From assembly GCF_013177675.1 (NCBI RefSeq), contig NZ_CP042652.1:1488001-1552000 (forward strand): DNA of 64,000 nucleotides, written 5' to 3'. Below, piece by piece: positions 53,847 through 63,417 of the stretch (the stretch's first letter is position 1; every line of letters starts with the position of its first letter). Source of the DNA: Arcobacter acticola (GTDB taxonomy: Bacteria; Campylobacterota; Campylobacteria; Campylobacterales; Arcobacteraceae). The notes below the pieces were generated by a model. The model was not told the DNA's origin and did no database searches. It was given only the letters and a program-made list of their open reading frames with translations. The translations under genes were made by a program, and so were the position numbers.

Positions 53847-55937
53847 TTATGAAGCCCTTTTTACAGAATTCATATCTTTTTCAACTTTTATTTGAGCGTT
53901 AATGATACCAATAACATCCAAAATTAATCCGATACTTCCATCTCCTCTTACTGTTGCTGCACCAATACCTTGTACACTTCTAAAGTTTTTATCTAAAGGT
54001 TTTACGACAACTTGATGTTGATTTAAAAACTCATCAATTGATAATGCAACTTTTGTATTTCCAGATTTTACAACTATTAACATTCCTTCTTCAAGTTTAT
54101 TAAAACTTCTTTCTAAACCAAATAATTGATGTAATTTAACAACAGGAATAAACTCTTCTCTTAACATTAATAAATCTTGAGTCCCATCTCCAATCTTTTT
54201 AATCATTTCTGAAGTTGGTTGTAAAGATTCAACAATTGAACTTAATGGTAGAATATATTTTTGACTTCCTACTTTTATATCTAATCCATCTAATATTGCA
54301 AGAGTTAATGGTAACATTATTGTAATAGTTGTACCTTTTCCTATATGAGTATCTAGTTTAATAGCACCACCAAGTTTATGAATATTAGTTTTTACAACAT
54401 CCATTCCAACACCACGTCCTGAAATATCTGTAATTTCATCCGCTGTTGAAACACCTGCTCCAAAAATTAGCATTGCTTTTTCATTTTCACTCATTGTGCT
54501 ATATTGATTTTCATCAATTTGACCTTGTTCCAATGCTTTTAATGCAACTTTATCAGAGTTAATACCTTTTCCATCATCTTGGATTGTAATTATCATTTGA
54601 CCATTTGCTTGTTCAGCTGAAATACTAATCGAACCAATATCGGGTTTTCCAGTTAATTCACGTTCACTTGGTGTTTCAATTCCATGATCTAATGAATTTC
54701 TAATAATATGCATTAAAGGATCTGTTAGACCTTCAATCATTGCTTTATCAATTTCAACATTATCTCCATAATGTTTAAATTCAACTTTTTTACCAAGTTT
54801 TTTAGAAATATCCCTAACAACTTTTGGAAATTTTGAATAAATTGAATCCATAGGAACCATTCTAATACTCATAATAGAATCTTGCATATCTCTAATATGT
54901 CGTTCTAGTAATTCAAGTCTTTCTAGTACTGAGTTTCTTGTTTTCGATTCTTCAATTGTAGAAGAAAATTGAGTTAACATAGCATTTGTAATAACTAAAT
55001 CACCAACATTATTCATCAATAAATCAATTTTATCTAGATTTACTCTAATACTATTATTATTGTTTGAAACTGGCTTTTTAGAAGCAGATTGTTCATCATT
55101 TTCATCATTTGATACAACTCTTTGTTTTCTTACAGCTATATTTTGCACAGGAGCAGGAGTTTCTAAAGTAGGAGTTTTTTCCTCTATATCATTAATTATC
55201 ATTTGTGAATTAGGTGTGATTTCTGGTACATCATCAAAAAATCCAAAATGTTCTTGATCTTCATTAGTTAATTTAAAATCACTATCTAAAGCATTTCTTG
55301 ATATTTCTTCCAAATCTTCATCATAAAAACCATAATTTCTTTGATCTTCATCTAAATCATCATCTGCAAAAATACCATAAGCTTTTACTTTATTATCTCT
55401 TTGTTCATTTAATTCATCATCAAAAAAACCAAAGTTGTCACTATCTAATGATGTAGAATTTTCTTCTTTTTTTACTTCAATAACTTTTTTTACTTCTTCT
55501 TTCTTAACAACAGGTTCTTGTTCTTTTTTTGCAACATTACCACTTGAGTAAGCTCTAAGTTCTTGTAATAAATCAGTAGTCATGCTAGTAAATGTTTCTC
55601 TAGTTAATGTCTCTGAAACTTCAAGATCTAAAATTTCTTTCATTACATCTAGACCATCAATTAACGTTTCAGCCATCTCAGGAATAAACTCAATTTTGTG
55701 ATTTCTTAATTTATCCATTAAGTTTTCAACATCATGAGTAAATTCAGCGAATAATGCTAATTCAACAGATGCTCCGCTACCTTTTAAAGTATGAACATCT
55801 CTAAAAAGTTGTCCCATTTCTTCATCTGTTAAAGAACCATTATTTTCAGCTTCCAAAAGTACATTATCTGCTGATTCGAATAATTCTGCGGCTTCTTCAA
55901 GAAACATTTCTCTATATTTTGATATATCAAACGACAT
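53847..55937 (-). CDS. cheA: Chemotaxis histidine kinase CheA
   Basis: The 696-residue kinase has an Hpt domain with His49 in DVHTLKGSG, a charged linker, dimerisation helices (about 300-370), the HATPase domain (HIIRNSLDHGIE, DDGKGI, GRGVGMDVV) and a C-terminal CheW-like domain. No receiver is fused at the end, unlike Campylobacter CheA. In the linker the motif [N/A/H][F/Y]G[F/I][F/Y]xDD repeats four times (near residues 168, 186, 201 and 230) where a P2 domain would be expected. GGAG precedes the ATG. Confidence 0.95.
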   Translation of the reverse strand: MSFDISKYREMFLEEAAELFESADNVLLEAENNGSLTDEEMGQLFRDVHTLKGSGASVELALFAEFTHDVENLMDKLRNHKIEFIPEMAETLIDGLDVMKEILDLEVSETLTRETFTSMTTDLLQELRAYSSGNVAKKEQEPVVKKEEVKKVIEVKKEENSTSLDSDNFGFFDDELNEQRDNKVKAYGIFADDDLDEDQRNYGFYDEDLEEISRNALDSDFKLTNEDQEHFGFFDDVPEITPNSQMIINDIEEKTPTLETPAPVQNIAVRKQRVVSNDENDEQSASKKPVSNNNNSIRVNLDKIDLLMNNVGDLVITNAMLTQFSSTIEESKTRNSVLERLELLERHIRDMQDSIMSIRMVPMDSIYSKFPKVVRDISKKLGKKVEFKHYGDNVEIDKAMIEGLTDPLMHIIRNSLDHGIETPSERELTGKPDIGSISISAEQANGQMIITIQDDGKGINSDKVALKALEQGQIDENQYSTMSENEKAMLIFGAGVSTADEITDISGRGVGMDVVKTNIHKLGGAIKLDTHIGKGTTITIMLPLTLAILDGLDIKVGSQKYILPLSSIVESLQPTSEMIKKIGDGTQDLLMLREEFIPVVKLHQLFGLERSFNKLEEGMLIVVKSGNTKVALSIDEFLNQHQVVVKPLDKNFRSVQGIGAATVRGDGSIGLILDVIGIINAQIKVEKDMNSVKRAS

Positions 55938-55951
55938 AAGAGCTCCTTTAT

Positions 55952-56320
55952 TTATCTACTTAAAACTATATTTACTGCTTTTAAAAGTTGATCCGGTACA
56001 AATGGTTTTACAATCCATCCTGTTGCACCTGCGGCTTTACCTTTAGCTTTCATTTCATCGCTTCTTTCAGTTGTAAGTACTAAAATCGGTTTTTTTGAAT
56101 ACAGTGGCACCTTTCTTAATTCACTAATAAGTGTTAGTCCATCCATATTTGGCATATTTACATCTGTGATAATTAAATCAAAATTAGCAGCTTTAGCTTT
56201 TGCTAAACCATCAACACCATCAACAGCTTCCGTTACATCTGTGTAACCACCTTCATTTAATGCGTAGTTAAGCATATCTCTTAGCATTGTAGAATCATCT
56301 ACGATTAAAAGCTTAGCCAT
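55952..56320 (-). CDS. cheY: Single-domain response regulator CheY
   Basis: The 122-residue receiver has the acidic pair in LIVDDSTMLRD, the phosphoacceptor Asp in LIITDVNMPNMDG, Thr in VLTTE and Lys in IVKPF. It is the first gene of the che operon, 14 bp before cheA, so it is the likely output of this kinase, either at the flagellar switch or as a phosphate sink. AAGGGG precedes the ATG. Confidence 0.93.
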   Translation of the reverse strand: MAKLLIVDDSTMLRDMLNYALNEGGYTDVTEAVDGVDGLAKAKAANFDLIITDVNMPNMDGLTLISELRKVPLYSKKPILVLTTERSDEMKAKGKAAGATGWIVKPFVPDQLLKAVNIVLSR

Positions 56321-56355
56321 ATTAAAACCCCTTAAGTTTTTAAAAATTTATTTAT

Positions 56356-56361
56356 ATTATA
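56356..56361 (-). promoter_or_regulatory. Probable -10 element of the cheYARDB operon
   Basis: TTAGTATAAT on the minus strand lies about 36 bases before the cheY ATG, in the gap after pnp. Confidence 0.5.
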
Positions 56362-56493
56362 CTAACGTAAGAAATATTAATTTAGGGTTAGAATAAAGAT
56401 TATTTTTTGTGTTTTGATAATTAAATTAGAGGAATATTGATAAAATGGTGCTTTAAAAAGTTATTTGAAGTATTTTAAGAGTTTAAACAAGAG

Positions 56494-56513
56494 TAAGGAT
56501 TAAAAAATCCTTA
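56494..56513 (-). terminator. Hairpin after pnp
   Basis: TAAGGATT and AATCCTTA form an 8-bp stem with a short T-rich loop, 17 bases after the pnp stop on the minus strand. The T-run after it is weak. Confidence 0.5.
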
Positions 56514-56529
56514 ATTCTTAATTTATTAT

Positions 56530-58704
56530 TTAATTCATTGATAATTCAATTCTATCTTTTTTAACTTTTAAAACTTTTACTTCAATTTCTTGTCCAACAG
56601 ATAAAACATCTGATACATTAGTAACTCTTTCTTTCGAAATTTTTGAAATATGTAAAAGACCTTCTCCACCTTTTGCAAGAAGAATAAATGCACCAAAATC
56701 TACAACTCTTTCAACTTTTCCAAGAACAACTTCATCAGTAGCATATAGTTTTTCAAAATCAATATTTTTTGGACTATCTTTTCTAGCAGGCGCATTATTT
56801 GAAATAGTTTTAATATGCTCACAAGCATCTAAAACATTTTGTTTACTTCCACCGCTTACTTTTACCATTCCATTATCTCTATCTAAATCAATCGATACTG
56901 TGAATTTCTCAATAATTTCTTTAATAGTTGCCCCTGCTTTTCCAATAATAACCATTATTTTACTAGGATCAATTGCAAATTGTTCAACTAATGGTAGTGC
57001 ACCACTTGGAATTATGTCAAGAGCTGCTTCTTCCATTAATACTAAAATATGATCTCTTCCTTCTTTAGCTTGCAATAAAGCCTCTTTTAAAACTGATAAT
57101 TCAATACCACCAAGTTTTATATCCATTTGTAAAGCTGTAATTCCTTTTGAAGTTCCTGCAACTTTAAAGTCCATATCTCCATCATGATCTTCTAATCCCA
57201 TGATATCTGTAAGAACAGAATAACTATCACCTTCTACAACCATACCCATAGCAACTCCAGCAACTAATCCAGAAATAGGAACTCCTGCTGCTTTTAAAGC
57301 TAATGAACCACCACAAACAGTTGCCATTGAAGAAGAACCATTTGATTCAAGAATTTCAGAAACTAATCTTACTGTTTCATTGTAATCATCATCAATTGTA
57401 GATTCAAGTGCTTTTTTACCTAAATTTCCATGTCCTAGTTCACGTCTTCCTACTCCAAACATAGGTTTAGCTTCACCAACTGAGAAACCTGGAAAGTTAT
57501 AATGAACCATAAATCTATCTACTGAAGTTGATTTTTCAGTTAATATTTCATACATTTGTCCATCTTTTGCACCTGCAACTGTTGCTATTACTAAAGCTTG
57601 TGTCTCACCTCTTGTGAATAAACAAGAAGAGTGAGCTGATGGTAAAATATTAGTTTCAATTGAAATTGGTCTTACATCTTTAAGCCCTCTTCCATCTGCT
57701 CTTACTTTATCTGTAACTATCATATGTCTAACTATTTCTCTTTTTACAATTGAAACTGCTTCATAAATAGTTGAATAATCTAATTCATTTGTAGTGCAAT
57801 ATTCATTTTTAGAGATCACTTTAGCAACATCTTTTAATTGAGTTGCTCTTTCACTTTTTGCCAGTTTTTTAATAGCTTCTCTAATTTCAGTAGAGAAATT
57901 ATCTCTTACATAATTAATTACAGATTCTTCTATTGTAAATTGAACTAATTCAACTTCAACTTGTTCTTTACAAACTGCTTCAAAACCTTTCTCATATGTT
58001 AAGTTAGCTTCATTAAGTGCATTTTGAGCAAATCCAATTGCTTCAACTAACATATCTTCATCCATTTCATTTGCATTATGAATTTTTGTGAAAGCTTCAA
58101 TATCAACTTCAATTAATTCAGCAGAAGAAATAGTTTTCATTTCAATCATTAATAATTCATCTTTAGATCCAGCAACATATAAATCTAAAACAGAGTTTTC
58201 AATTTGTTCAGAAGTTGGATTAATTACATATTCATTTTCAATTTTTGCAACTCTTACACCACAAACAGATTTTCTAATTGGTAAGTTTGAAGTATATAAT
58301 GCAGCATTTGCAGCATTTAATGCTAAAGTTTGTAAATCTACATTTTTATCAGCACTTAATACCATAACAGTAATTGTTGTAGGATAAACATAACCTTTAG
58401 GGAATAATGGTCTTAAACTTCTATCAATAACCCTTGAAGTTAAAGTTTCAAAATCACTTGGTTTTCCTTCTCTTTTAATAAAACCACCTGGTAATTTTGC
58501 TGCTGCATATGTTTTTTCAATATATTGAACAGTTAATGGAGTAAAGTCTTCACTTACTGGATTGTCAAATTCACTAACAACGCTTGCTAATACAACTGCA
58601 TTTCCTAATTTTGCTAAAACTGATCCATTAGCTTGTTTAGCTACTTTATCAAACTCAAAAATCTCTCTTTTTCCACTTAATTCAAATTCACAAACTGTTG
58701 ACAT
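56530..58704 (-). CDS. pnp: Polyribonucleotide nucleotidyltransferase
   Basis: PNPase degrades RNA from the 3' end by phosphorolysis and can add tails. The 724-residue protein contains two RNase PH-like domains separated by a helical segment, with LPGGFIKREGKPSDFETLTSR in the first and the second holding VGEAKPMFGVGRRELGHG and DHDGDMDFKVAGT, followed by a KH domain (IIGKAGATIKEI) and a C-terminal S1 domain (GKVERVVDFGAFILL). Length and order are standard. It follows the phosphoribosyltransferase gene by 6 bp. Confidence 0.97.
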   Translation of the reverse strand: MSTVCEFELSGKREIFEFDKVAKQANGSVLAKLGNAVVLASVVSEFDNPVSEDFTPLTVQYIEKTYAAAKLPGGFIKREGKPSDFETLTSRVIDRSLRPLFPKGYVYPTTITVMVLSADKNVDLQTLALNAANAALYTSNLPIRKSVCGVRVAKIENEYVINPTSEQIENSVLDLYVAGSKDELLMIEMKTISSAELIEVDIEAFTKIHNANEMDEDMLVEAIGFAQNALNEANLTYEKGFEAVCKEQVEVELVQFTIEESVINYVRDNFSTEIREAIKKLAKSERATQLKDVAKVISKNEYCTTNELDYSTIYEAVSIVKREIVRHMIVTDKVRADGRGLKDVRPISIETNILPSAHSSCLFTRGETQALVIATVAGAKDGQMYEILTEKSTSVDRFMVHYNFPGFSVGEAKPMFGVGRRELGHGNLGKKALESTIDDDYNETVRLVSEILESNGSSSMATVCGGSLALKAAGVPISGLVAGVAMGMVVEGDSYSVLTDIMGLEDHDGDMDFKVAGTSKGITALQMDIKLGGIELSVLKEALLQAKEGRDHILVLMEEAALDIIPSGALPLVEQFAIDPSKIMVIIGKAGATIKEIIEKFTVSIDLDRDNGMVKVSGGSKQNVLDACEHIKTISNNAPARKDSPKNIDFEKLYATDEVVLGKVERVVDFGAFILLAKGGEGLLHISKISKERVTNVSDVLSVGQEIEVKVLKVKKDRIELSMN

Positions 58705-58710
58705 TATTTT

Positions 58711-59361
58711 TTATCCTTTATTTATTTTCTCTATATCTTCGAAGCTAACATCATCTAAACTATCATAATAAAAATTAATTGAGACAAAATGATCTAATTT
58801 TTTTACAAAATATAAATCGTCTGCAATTGATTCTATTGTGGGAATACTAGCTGTTGGTAAAATTGGAGTTGCTACTGAAATAGATTTTGCTTTTAAATTG
58901 ATAGCTGTTTTTATACATGCCATCATTGTTAATCCTGTATTAATACCTTCATCAACTATTAATACATTTTTATTTTCTAATTTCTCAATTTTTTCACCAT
59001 GTCTAAATCTACTTACTCTTTGAGTAATAGACTCTTCATAAACTTGTTTAGATCTTGCATATACATAATCTAAACTTATATCAAAAGCCTTAACTAACTC
59101 TTCATGTATTAAAACTTCCTCATGTTCTGTTACTACGGCAATTTCACAAAATTCATTATTTGGTGCAAATATTTTTTCCGAAAACATAATATCATATTTA
59201 CCATTTAAAGCGTTAGCAATTATTTTAGCTATTTCAAAACCACCATAAGAACTAGAAATTACAGTCCAATCTTCTAATTTCATACTATCTATTGGTAAAA
59301 TATCTAGTAATCTATAAGCAGCTACTTCTCTATTCTTAAAATATATTTTATCTGAATTCAT
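58711..59361 (-). CDS. Phosphoribosyltransferase-family protein
   Basis: The 216-residue protein has the PRPP-binding loop VLIVDEGINTGLTM typical of type I phosphoribosyltransferases and an N-terminal YGGFEIAKIIA segment. The substrate is not evident and the hood region is unlike common purine or pyrimidine salvage enzymes. The ATG at 59361 overlaps the lptD stop as TGATG; an in-frame TTG one codon earlier is less likely. It lies between lptD and pnp in one operon. Confidence 0.82.
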   Translation of the reverse strand: MNSDKIYFKNREVAAYRLLDILPIDSMKLEDWTVISSSYGGFEIAKIIANALNGKYDIMFSEKIFAPNNEFCEIAVVTEHEEVLIHEELVKAFDISLDYVYARSKQVYEESITQRVSRFRHGEKIEKLENKNVLIVDEGINTGLTMMACIKTAINLKAKSISVATPILPTASIPTIESIADDLYFVKKLDHFVSINFYYDSLDDVSFEDIEKINKG

Positions 59362-61481
59362 CAATTATTATCTTCTATTTCATATTTTTGATTAATTCCA
59401 CCTATTGGTTTTAATGTTAAAGTTACATAAAATACCTGTTGATCAACCCCATCTGAATCAGAAGATGATGCAACAATCTCATTTTGGAATTTAAGATTTA
59501 GATTCCAACAACTATCATCTATTCCTAGAGAAACACCTTGTTTACTTCTTTTATTTTCAAGTAAATTATAATTTTCATAATAAGAAACTTTATAATCTTT
59601 TGATAATTTATATGATGTACTAATTCTATATGATTCTAAATCTTCTCTATCATTGCTTGTATTGTCAGTTTCTTTTGATTGGTAATAACCTAAAGTTAAT
59701 GATGCGTCTTGATATGTAAATGTACTACTAACTGAGTTTTCAACAAACTTTTCATCTTGAACATTATATACAGTTTTACCAGAAACACTACCATAATCAT
59801 GATTCACTTTTACATAGTTCTCTAAATCTTGCAGTTTTGGATTATCTAGGTCATCATATAAAATAGATTGAGAAACTTTGTGATTTACTAGTTGCTTTAA
59901 ACTATTTTTTCCATAAATTGATTGATTTACTGATAATTCAATATTTTTTTCTTCATCAACTATATCAAAAGCTTCTAACTCTGTCTCTTTATCAGAACCA
60001 TCTTCTGTTGTTATTTGATATAAATCACCATCTTCTTTTAGATTCGTAGGAATTGAATATTTAGCATTTAAATTAACTGTATGTAAATATTTATCATATG
60101 GTTTAATTAAATCACTACCTACTGAAATAGAAGCTCTATTTTGAATCAAATCACCATCTTCATAATTATCACTTCCAAAATTATCATAATCATATTTCAT
60201 TAAAACTATTTCATTTTCTAAATTAAGGTACATAAAATCATCTAGAAAATATTTACTATAACTAATAGGAGCGCTTATTTTATAAACATTTGCAGTTATA
60301 CCTTCATCTCTAGTGTAGTTACTAGCTTTTGTATCTAATGAATAAACTAAGTTATCGATAAATGATTCTTTATTATAAGAGTGAAACTGTACTTGCGGTA
60401 ATTCTTGAAGAGTTCCTGCATTACTATCAGCAGAAGTATCTATATAGTATCTTCCATATACCCCTGTATAATAATCATTTGTATTGTAAAAATAATTGAT
60501 TTTTGACTCAACTTCTGAATCTGTTGAAGTAGTTGTATCATCATTTTCTAAGGTTATATACTCAACATCATTTAAGTAATTAATAGATGTATATAAACCA
60601 TCTTGAGCTTTACTGCTTTTAGCAAAAATATTTCTTTTTTGGTAATCTAAATCAAAACCATAGTGTAAATCACTATCTAAACTATTATCTATTACATAAT
60701 CATCTTGCTCTTTAAATATCCCTGTTTTCATCTGTAAAATAGAATCTTGTGAGTCAGCATATCTATAATATAAATATGAACCGTATCCCCTAGTAGTTCT
60801 AATTTGAGGTACTAATTCAAAATCATAGTTTAGAGCAGGAGCATAAAATATAGGTTGAGAGTAGTATAAACCTTCTCCACTTGAAAAACCTAATGTTGGT
60901 ATTAATAAACCTGTTCTTCTAGTTTTATCAGCTGAAAAACCTAGGTAGGGACTATATAAAATAGGTACATTTTTTATATATAATCTTGGATTATATGTAT
61001 TGATCCATTTATCTTCTGTATTATAATCAGCACTAGAAGCTCTAATACTCCATATAGGATCTAAACAATCACAAGATGAAAGAATAGTACTATCTAGTTC
61101 TACTATTTCAGTTTCTTTTGTAGAAGCATTTGAATTGATCCAAATTTTATCTTTTGATTCATACAAAAACATTGGGTTTTGAGTAAAAGCATCTTTTTTT
61201 AAGTCAACAAAAGCATATTCACTTTGAGTTTGAATATTATTTTCTTTTATAATTAAAACATTATTAAATAACTCAAAAGTTTCATTGTCTTTATTATATA
61301 TTATTTTGTCAGCACTTAAATAATAAGTTGGAGAAAAAACAACAACATCTCCTGTAGCAACAACAATATTATCTTTTGTATCTATATTTTTTGAGATTAA
61401 CTGAAATTTCTCATTTTTTATTTCTTCTGCACAAAGTAATGAAGATGTTATTATCAATGAAGCTATAATTTTTTTATACAT
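59361..61481 (-). CDS. lptD: LPS-assembly protein LptD
   Basis: LptD forms the outer-membrane barrel that delivers LPS to the cell surface. The 706-residue protein has a signal peptide (about residues 1-18), a beta-jellyroll N-terminal domain (VVATGDVVVFSPTYYLSADKIIY) and a long barrel with PILYSPYLGFSADKTRRTGLLIPTLG, a conserved LptD stretch, ending with many aromatic strands. The start overlaps the RDD gene by eight bases. With lpxK and bamA it gives three outer-membrane biogenesis genes in this window. Confidence 0.92.
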   Translation of the reverse strand: MYKKIIASLIITSSLLCAEEIKNEKFQLISKNIDTKDNIVVATGDVVVFSPTYYLSADKIIYNKDNETFELFNNVLIIKENNIQTQSEYAFVDLKKDAFTQNPMFLYESKDKIWINSNASTKETEIVELDSTILSSCDCLDPIWSIRASSADYNTEDKWINTYNPRLYIKNVPILYSPYLGFSADKTRRTGLLIPTLGFSSGEGLYYSQPIFYAPALNYDFELVPQIRTTRGYGSYLYYRYADSQDSILQMKTGIFKEQDDYVIDNSLDSDLHYGFDLDYQKRNIFAKSSKAQDGLYTSINYLNDVEYITLENDDTTTSTDSEVESKINYFYNTNDYYTGVYGRYYIDTSADSNAGTLQELPQVQFHSYNKESFIDNLVYSLDTKASNYTRDEGITANVYKISAPISYSKYFLDDFMYLNLENEIVLMKYDYDNFGSDNYEDGDLIQNRASISVGSDLIKPYDKYLHTVNLNAKYSIPTNLKEDGDLYQITTEDGSDKETELEAFDIVDEEKNIELSVNQSIYGKNSLKQLVNHKVSQSILYDDLDNPKLQDLENYVKVNHDYGSVSGKTVYNVQDEKFVENSVSSTFTYQDASLTLGYYQSKETDNTSNDREDLESYRISTSYKLSKDYKVSYYENYNLLENKRSKQGVSLGIDDSCWNLNLKFQNEIVASSSDSDGVDQQVFYVTLTLKPIGGINQKYEIEDNN

Positions 61482-61914
61482 TAACTACCAACGTTTTTCC
61501 TGTTATATCATGAAATGTTCTTCTACCTTCATTAAAAAAACCAATTAAAAAACCTACATAAAAAAACATCTCAGAGAATATTCTTCCAACTGATCTTAAA
61601 AATGATGAAAAAAATGAAACTTTTCCCCATGAATCAACATCTATAACTCTTATTTTTGCAACAATTTTACCTACTGTTGCACCAAAATACCAAATAAAGA
61701 AAGTATGATATGCAACTTTTAGTGCTATTAATGGCATAACTAAATCAGTTTTCATTAAAAACATCATTGCCTCCATATCATCACTATGTGAGATTATACT
61801 ATTCCAAAATATTACCATAATAATTACAGTAATTAATAAATCATCAATAACATAAGCAAATGCTCTTGATTTCATTGATGCTAATTGTAGATTATTATTA
61901 CTATTTTCTTGCAT
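61474..61914 (-). CDS. RDD-family membrane protein
   Basis: The 146-residue protein shows the RDD pattern: R-AFAYVIDDLLIT at the first membrane helix, three or four membrane segments in all, and the GATVGKIVAKIRVID motif followed by GRRTFHDITGKTLVV. Function of single-domain RDD proteins is not settled. It overlaps lptD by eight bases and lies 6 bp after purD. Confidence 0.85.
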   Translation of the reverse strand: MQENSNNNLQLASMKSRAFAYVIDDLLITVIIMVIFWNSIISHSDDMEAMMFLMKTDLVMPLIALKVAYHTFFIWYFGATVGKIVAKIRVIDVDSWGKVSFFSSFLRSVGRIFSEMFFYVGFLIGFFNEGRRTFHDITGKTLVVNV

Positions 61915-61920
61915 TAATAT

Positions 61921-63186
61921 TTACTTTAAAGCTTGATATGCAATATCAGATCTACATTTTTTCCCAGCAAAATGAACCTGCCCACATAAAGCATAAGCTC
62001 TATCTCTTGCTTCTTTTATACTTTTTCCAAATCCTACACAAACAAGTACTCTTCCACCTGTTGCCATTAACTTATCATCAATTTTTTCAACACCAGCATA
62101 TGAAATATGAGAATTATTTAATAAATCTTCATCAACAATATCATCAACTATAATTTCAGCAGGTGTACTAGAACCATATGGATAATTACCACTTGCCATT
62201 ACAACACCAACACTAAATTCATTTTTGATTTTAATATCTAATTTATCAAGTTGTTTTGTAGCACCTTTATAAAAAAGTTCAGAAACAGTAGTTTCTAATA
62301 AAGGCATTAAAATTTCACACTCTGGATCACCAAATCTTACATTATATTCTAAGATAATTGGTTCACCTTTAACAACCATAACTCCAATAAAAAGAACACC
62401 TTCAAAAGGAGCACCTTCTTGTTTCATACCAGCTAGTGTTGGAATAATTACTCTTTCTTCAATTTTTTTATAAATGTCATCATTTACTAAAGGAGTTGGA
62501 GCATATGCACCCATACCACCTGTATTTGGTCCAGTATCACCATCCCCTATTCTTTTATGATCTTGAGCAGCTGGTAAAACTTTATAGTTTTCACCATCAC
62601 AAATAGCAAAAACTGATAATTCATAACCATCTAAATACTCTTCAACAACAATAGAAGTTCCAGCATCACCAAAAGAAGTACCTGATAACATATCAGATGC
62701 TGCTTCTTTAGCTTCTTGTTTTGATTGAGCGATAATTACACCCTTACCACCACATAAACCATCTGCTTTTACAACAATTGGTAAATTCATAGTATCTATA
62801 AAATCATGTGCTTCTTTTTCATTTGAAGTCTCAATAAACGCTGCTGTTGGTATGTTATATTTTTTTAATATATTTTTCATATAAACTTTTGAACCTTCTA
62901 GTTGAGCTGCAGCAGCACTTGGTCCAAAAATAGTTAAACCATTTTCTTTAAATATATCAACAACACCATCTACTAATGGAGCTTCAGGCCCAACAATAGT
63001 CAAATCAATAGAATTATCTTTTGCCCAAAGAGCTAATTGTTTATAATCTTTTATATTTATATTTGTTCCCAATTTATCAGTAGCACCATTTCCTGGCATA
63101 AAAAATAAATTATGAGCATTTTCTTTAAATATTGCTAATCCAATAGAGTACTCTCTACCACCATTACCAAGTATCAATATATTCAC
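61921..63186 (-). CDS. purD: Phosphoribosylamine-glycine ligase
   Basis: PurD makes GAR in purine synthesis. The 421-residue ATP-grasp enzyme shows [13 protein letters not shown] at the N-terminus, [35 protein letters not shown] and [13 protein letters not shown], all hallmark motifs. The start is GTG at 63186 with AAGGA seven bases upstream. The gap upstream holds a probable 6S RNA, so purD may be expressed by read-through from that promoter. Confidence 0.96.
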   Translation of the reverse strand: MNILILGNGGREYSIGLAIFKENAHNLFFMPGNGATDKLGTNINIKDYKQLALWAKDNSIDLTIVGPEAPLVDGVVDIFKENGLTIFGPSAAAAQLEGSKVYMKNILKKYNIPTAAFIETSNEKEAHDFIDTMNLPIVVKADGLCGGKGVIIAQSKQEAKEAASDMLSGTSFGDAGTSIVVEEYLDGYELSVFAICDGENYKVLPAAQDHKRIGDGDTGPNTGGMGAYAPTPLVNDDIYKKIEERVIIPTLAGMKQEGAPFEGVLFIGVMVVKGEPIILEYNVRFGDPECEILMPLLETTVSELFYKGATKQLDKLDIKIKNEFSVGVVMASGNYPYGSSTPAEIIVDDIVDEDLLNNSHISYAGVEKIDDKLMATGGRVLVCVGFGKSIKEARDRAYALCGQVHFAGKKCRSDIAYQALK

Positions 63187-63194
63187 GATAATTC

Positions 63195-63382
63195 CTTAAA
63201 TAATAATTTTAGTACCCAAGTAGCCGCTAACCATTTAAATGGCCCTAAAAGCCAATAAGCGCACATAAGAGATATATTTTAGGAGCTTAAACGTAATGAA
63301 AAGCTGCACACCGTATATCTACAATCACGTACAATACAAAATTATCGGACCCACAACAATGGAAATCCCGAACTACTTAGAT
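63195..63382 (-). ncRNA. ssrS: Probable 6S RNA
   Basis: The 231-base gap between purD and hemD can fold on the minus strand into one long interrupted hairpin. ATCTAAGTAG (63373-63382) pairs with CTACTTGGGT (63214-63223), CCGATAA with TTATTGG further in, AGATATA with TATATCT, and AGCTT with AAGCT near the tip. A promoter-like -10 sits seven bases before the first stem. Size, shape and place directly before purD fit the 6S RNA of Campylobacterota as I remember it. Ends are approximate, and a covariance-model search was not possible. Confidence 0.65.
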
Positions 63383-63388
63383 AATCTC

Positions 63389-63394
63389 ATTTTA
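63389..63394 (-). promoter_or_regulatory. Probable -10 element of the 6S RNA
   Basis: GGATAAAAT on the minus strand contains TAAAAT at 63389-63394; a start seven bases on falls at about 63382, the first base of the long stem. Confidence 0.5.
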
Positions 63395-63417
63395 TCCAAA
63401 GATGGTTAAAATTGAGT

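Noticed and set aside
63187-63417. A purine riboswitch in front of purD
   Set aside because: The fold is one long hairpin rather than a three-way junction, and no purine-aptamer loop sequences were recognised; 6S RNA fits better.
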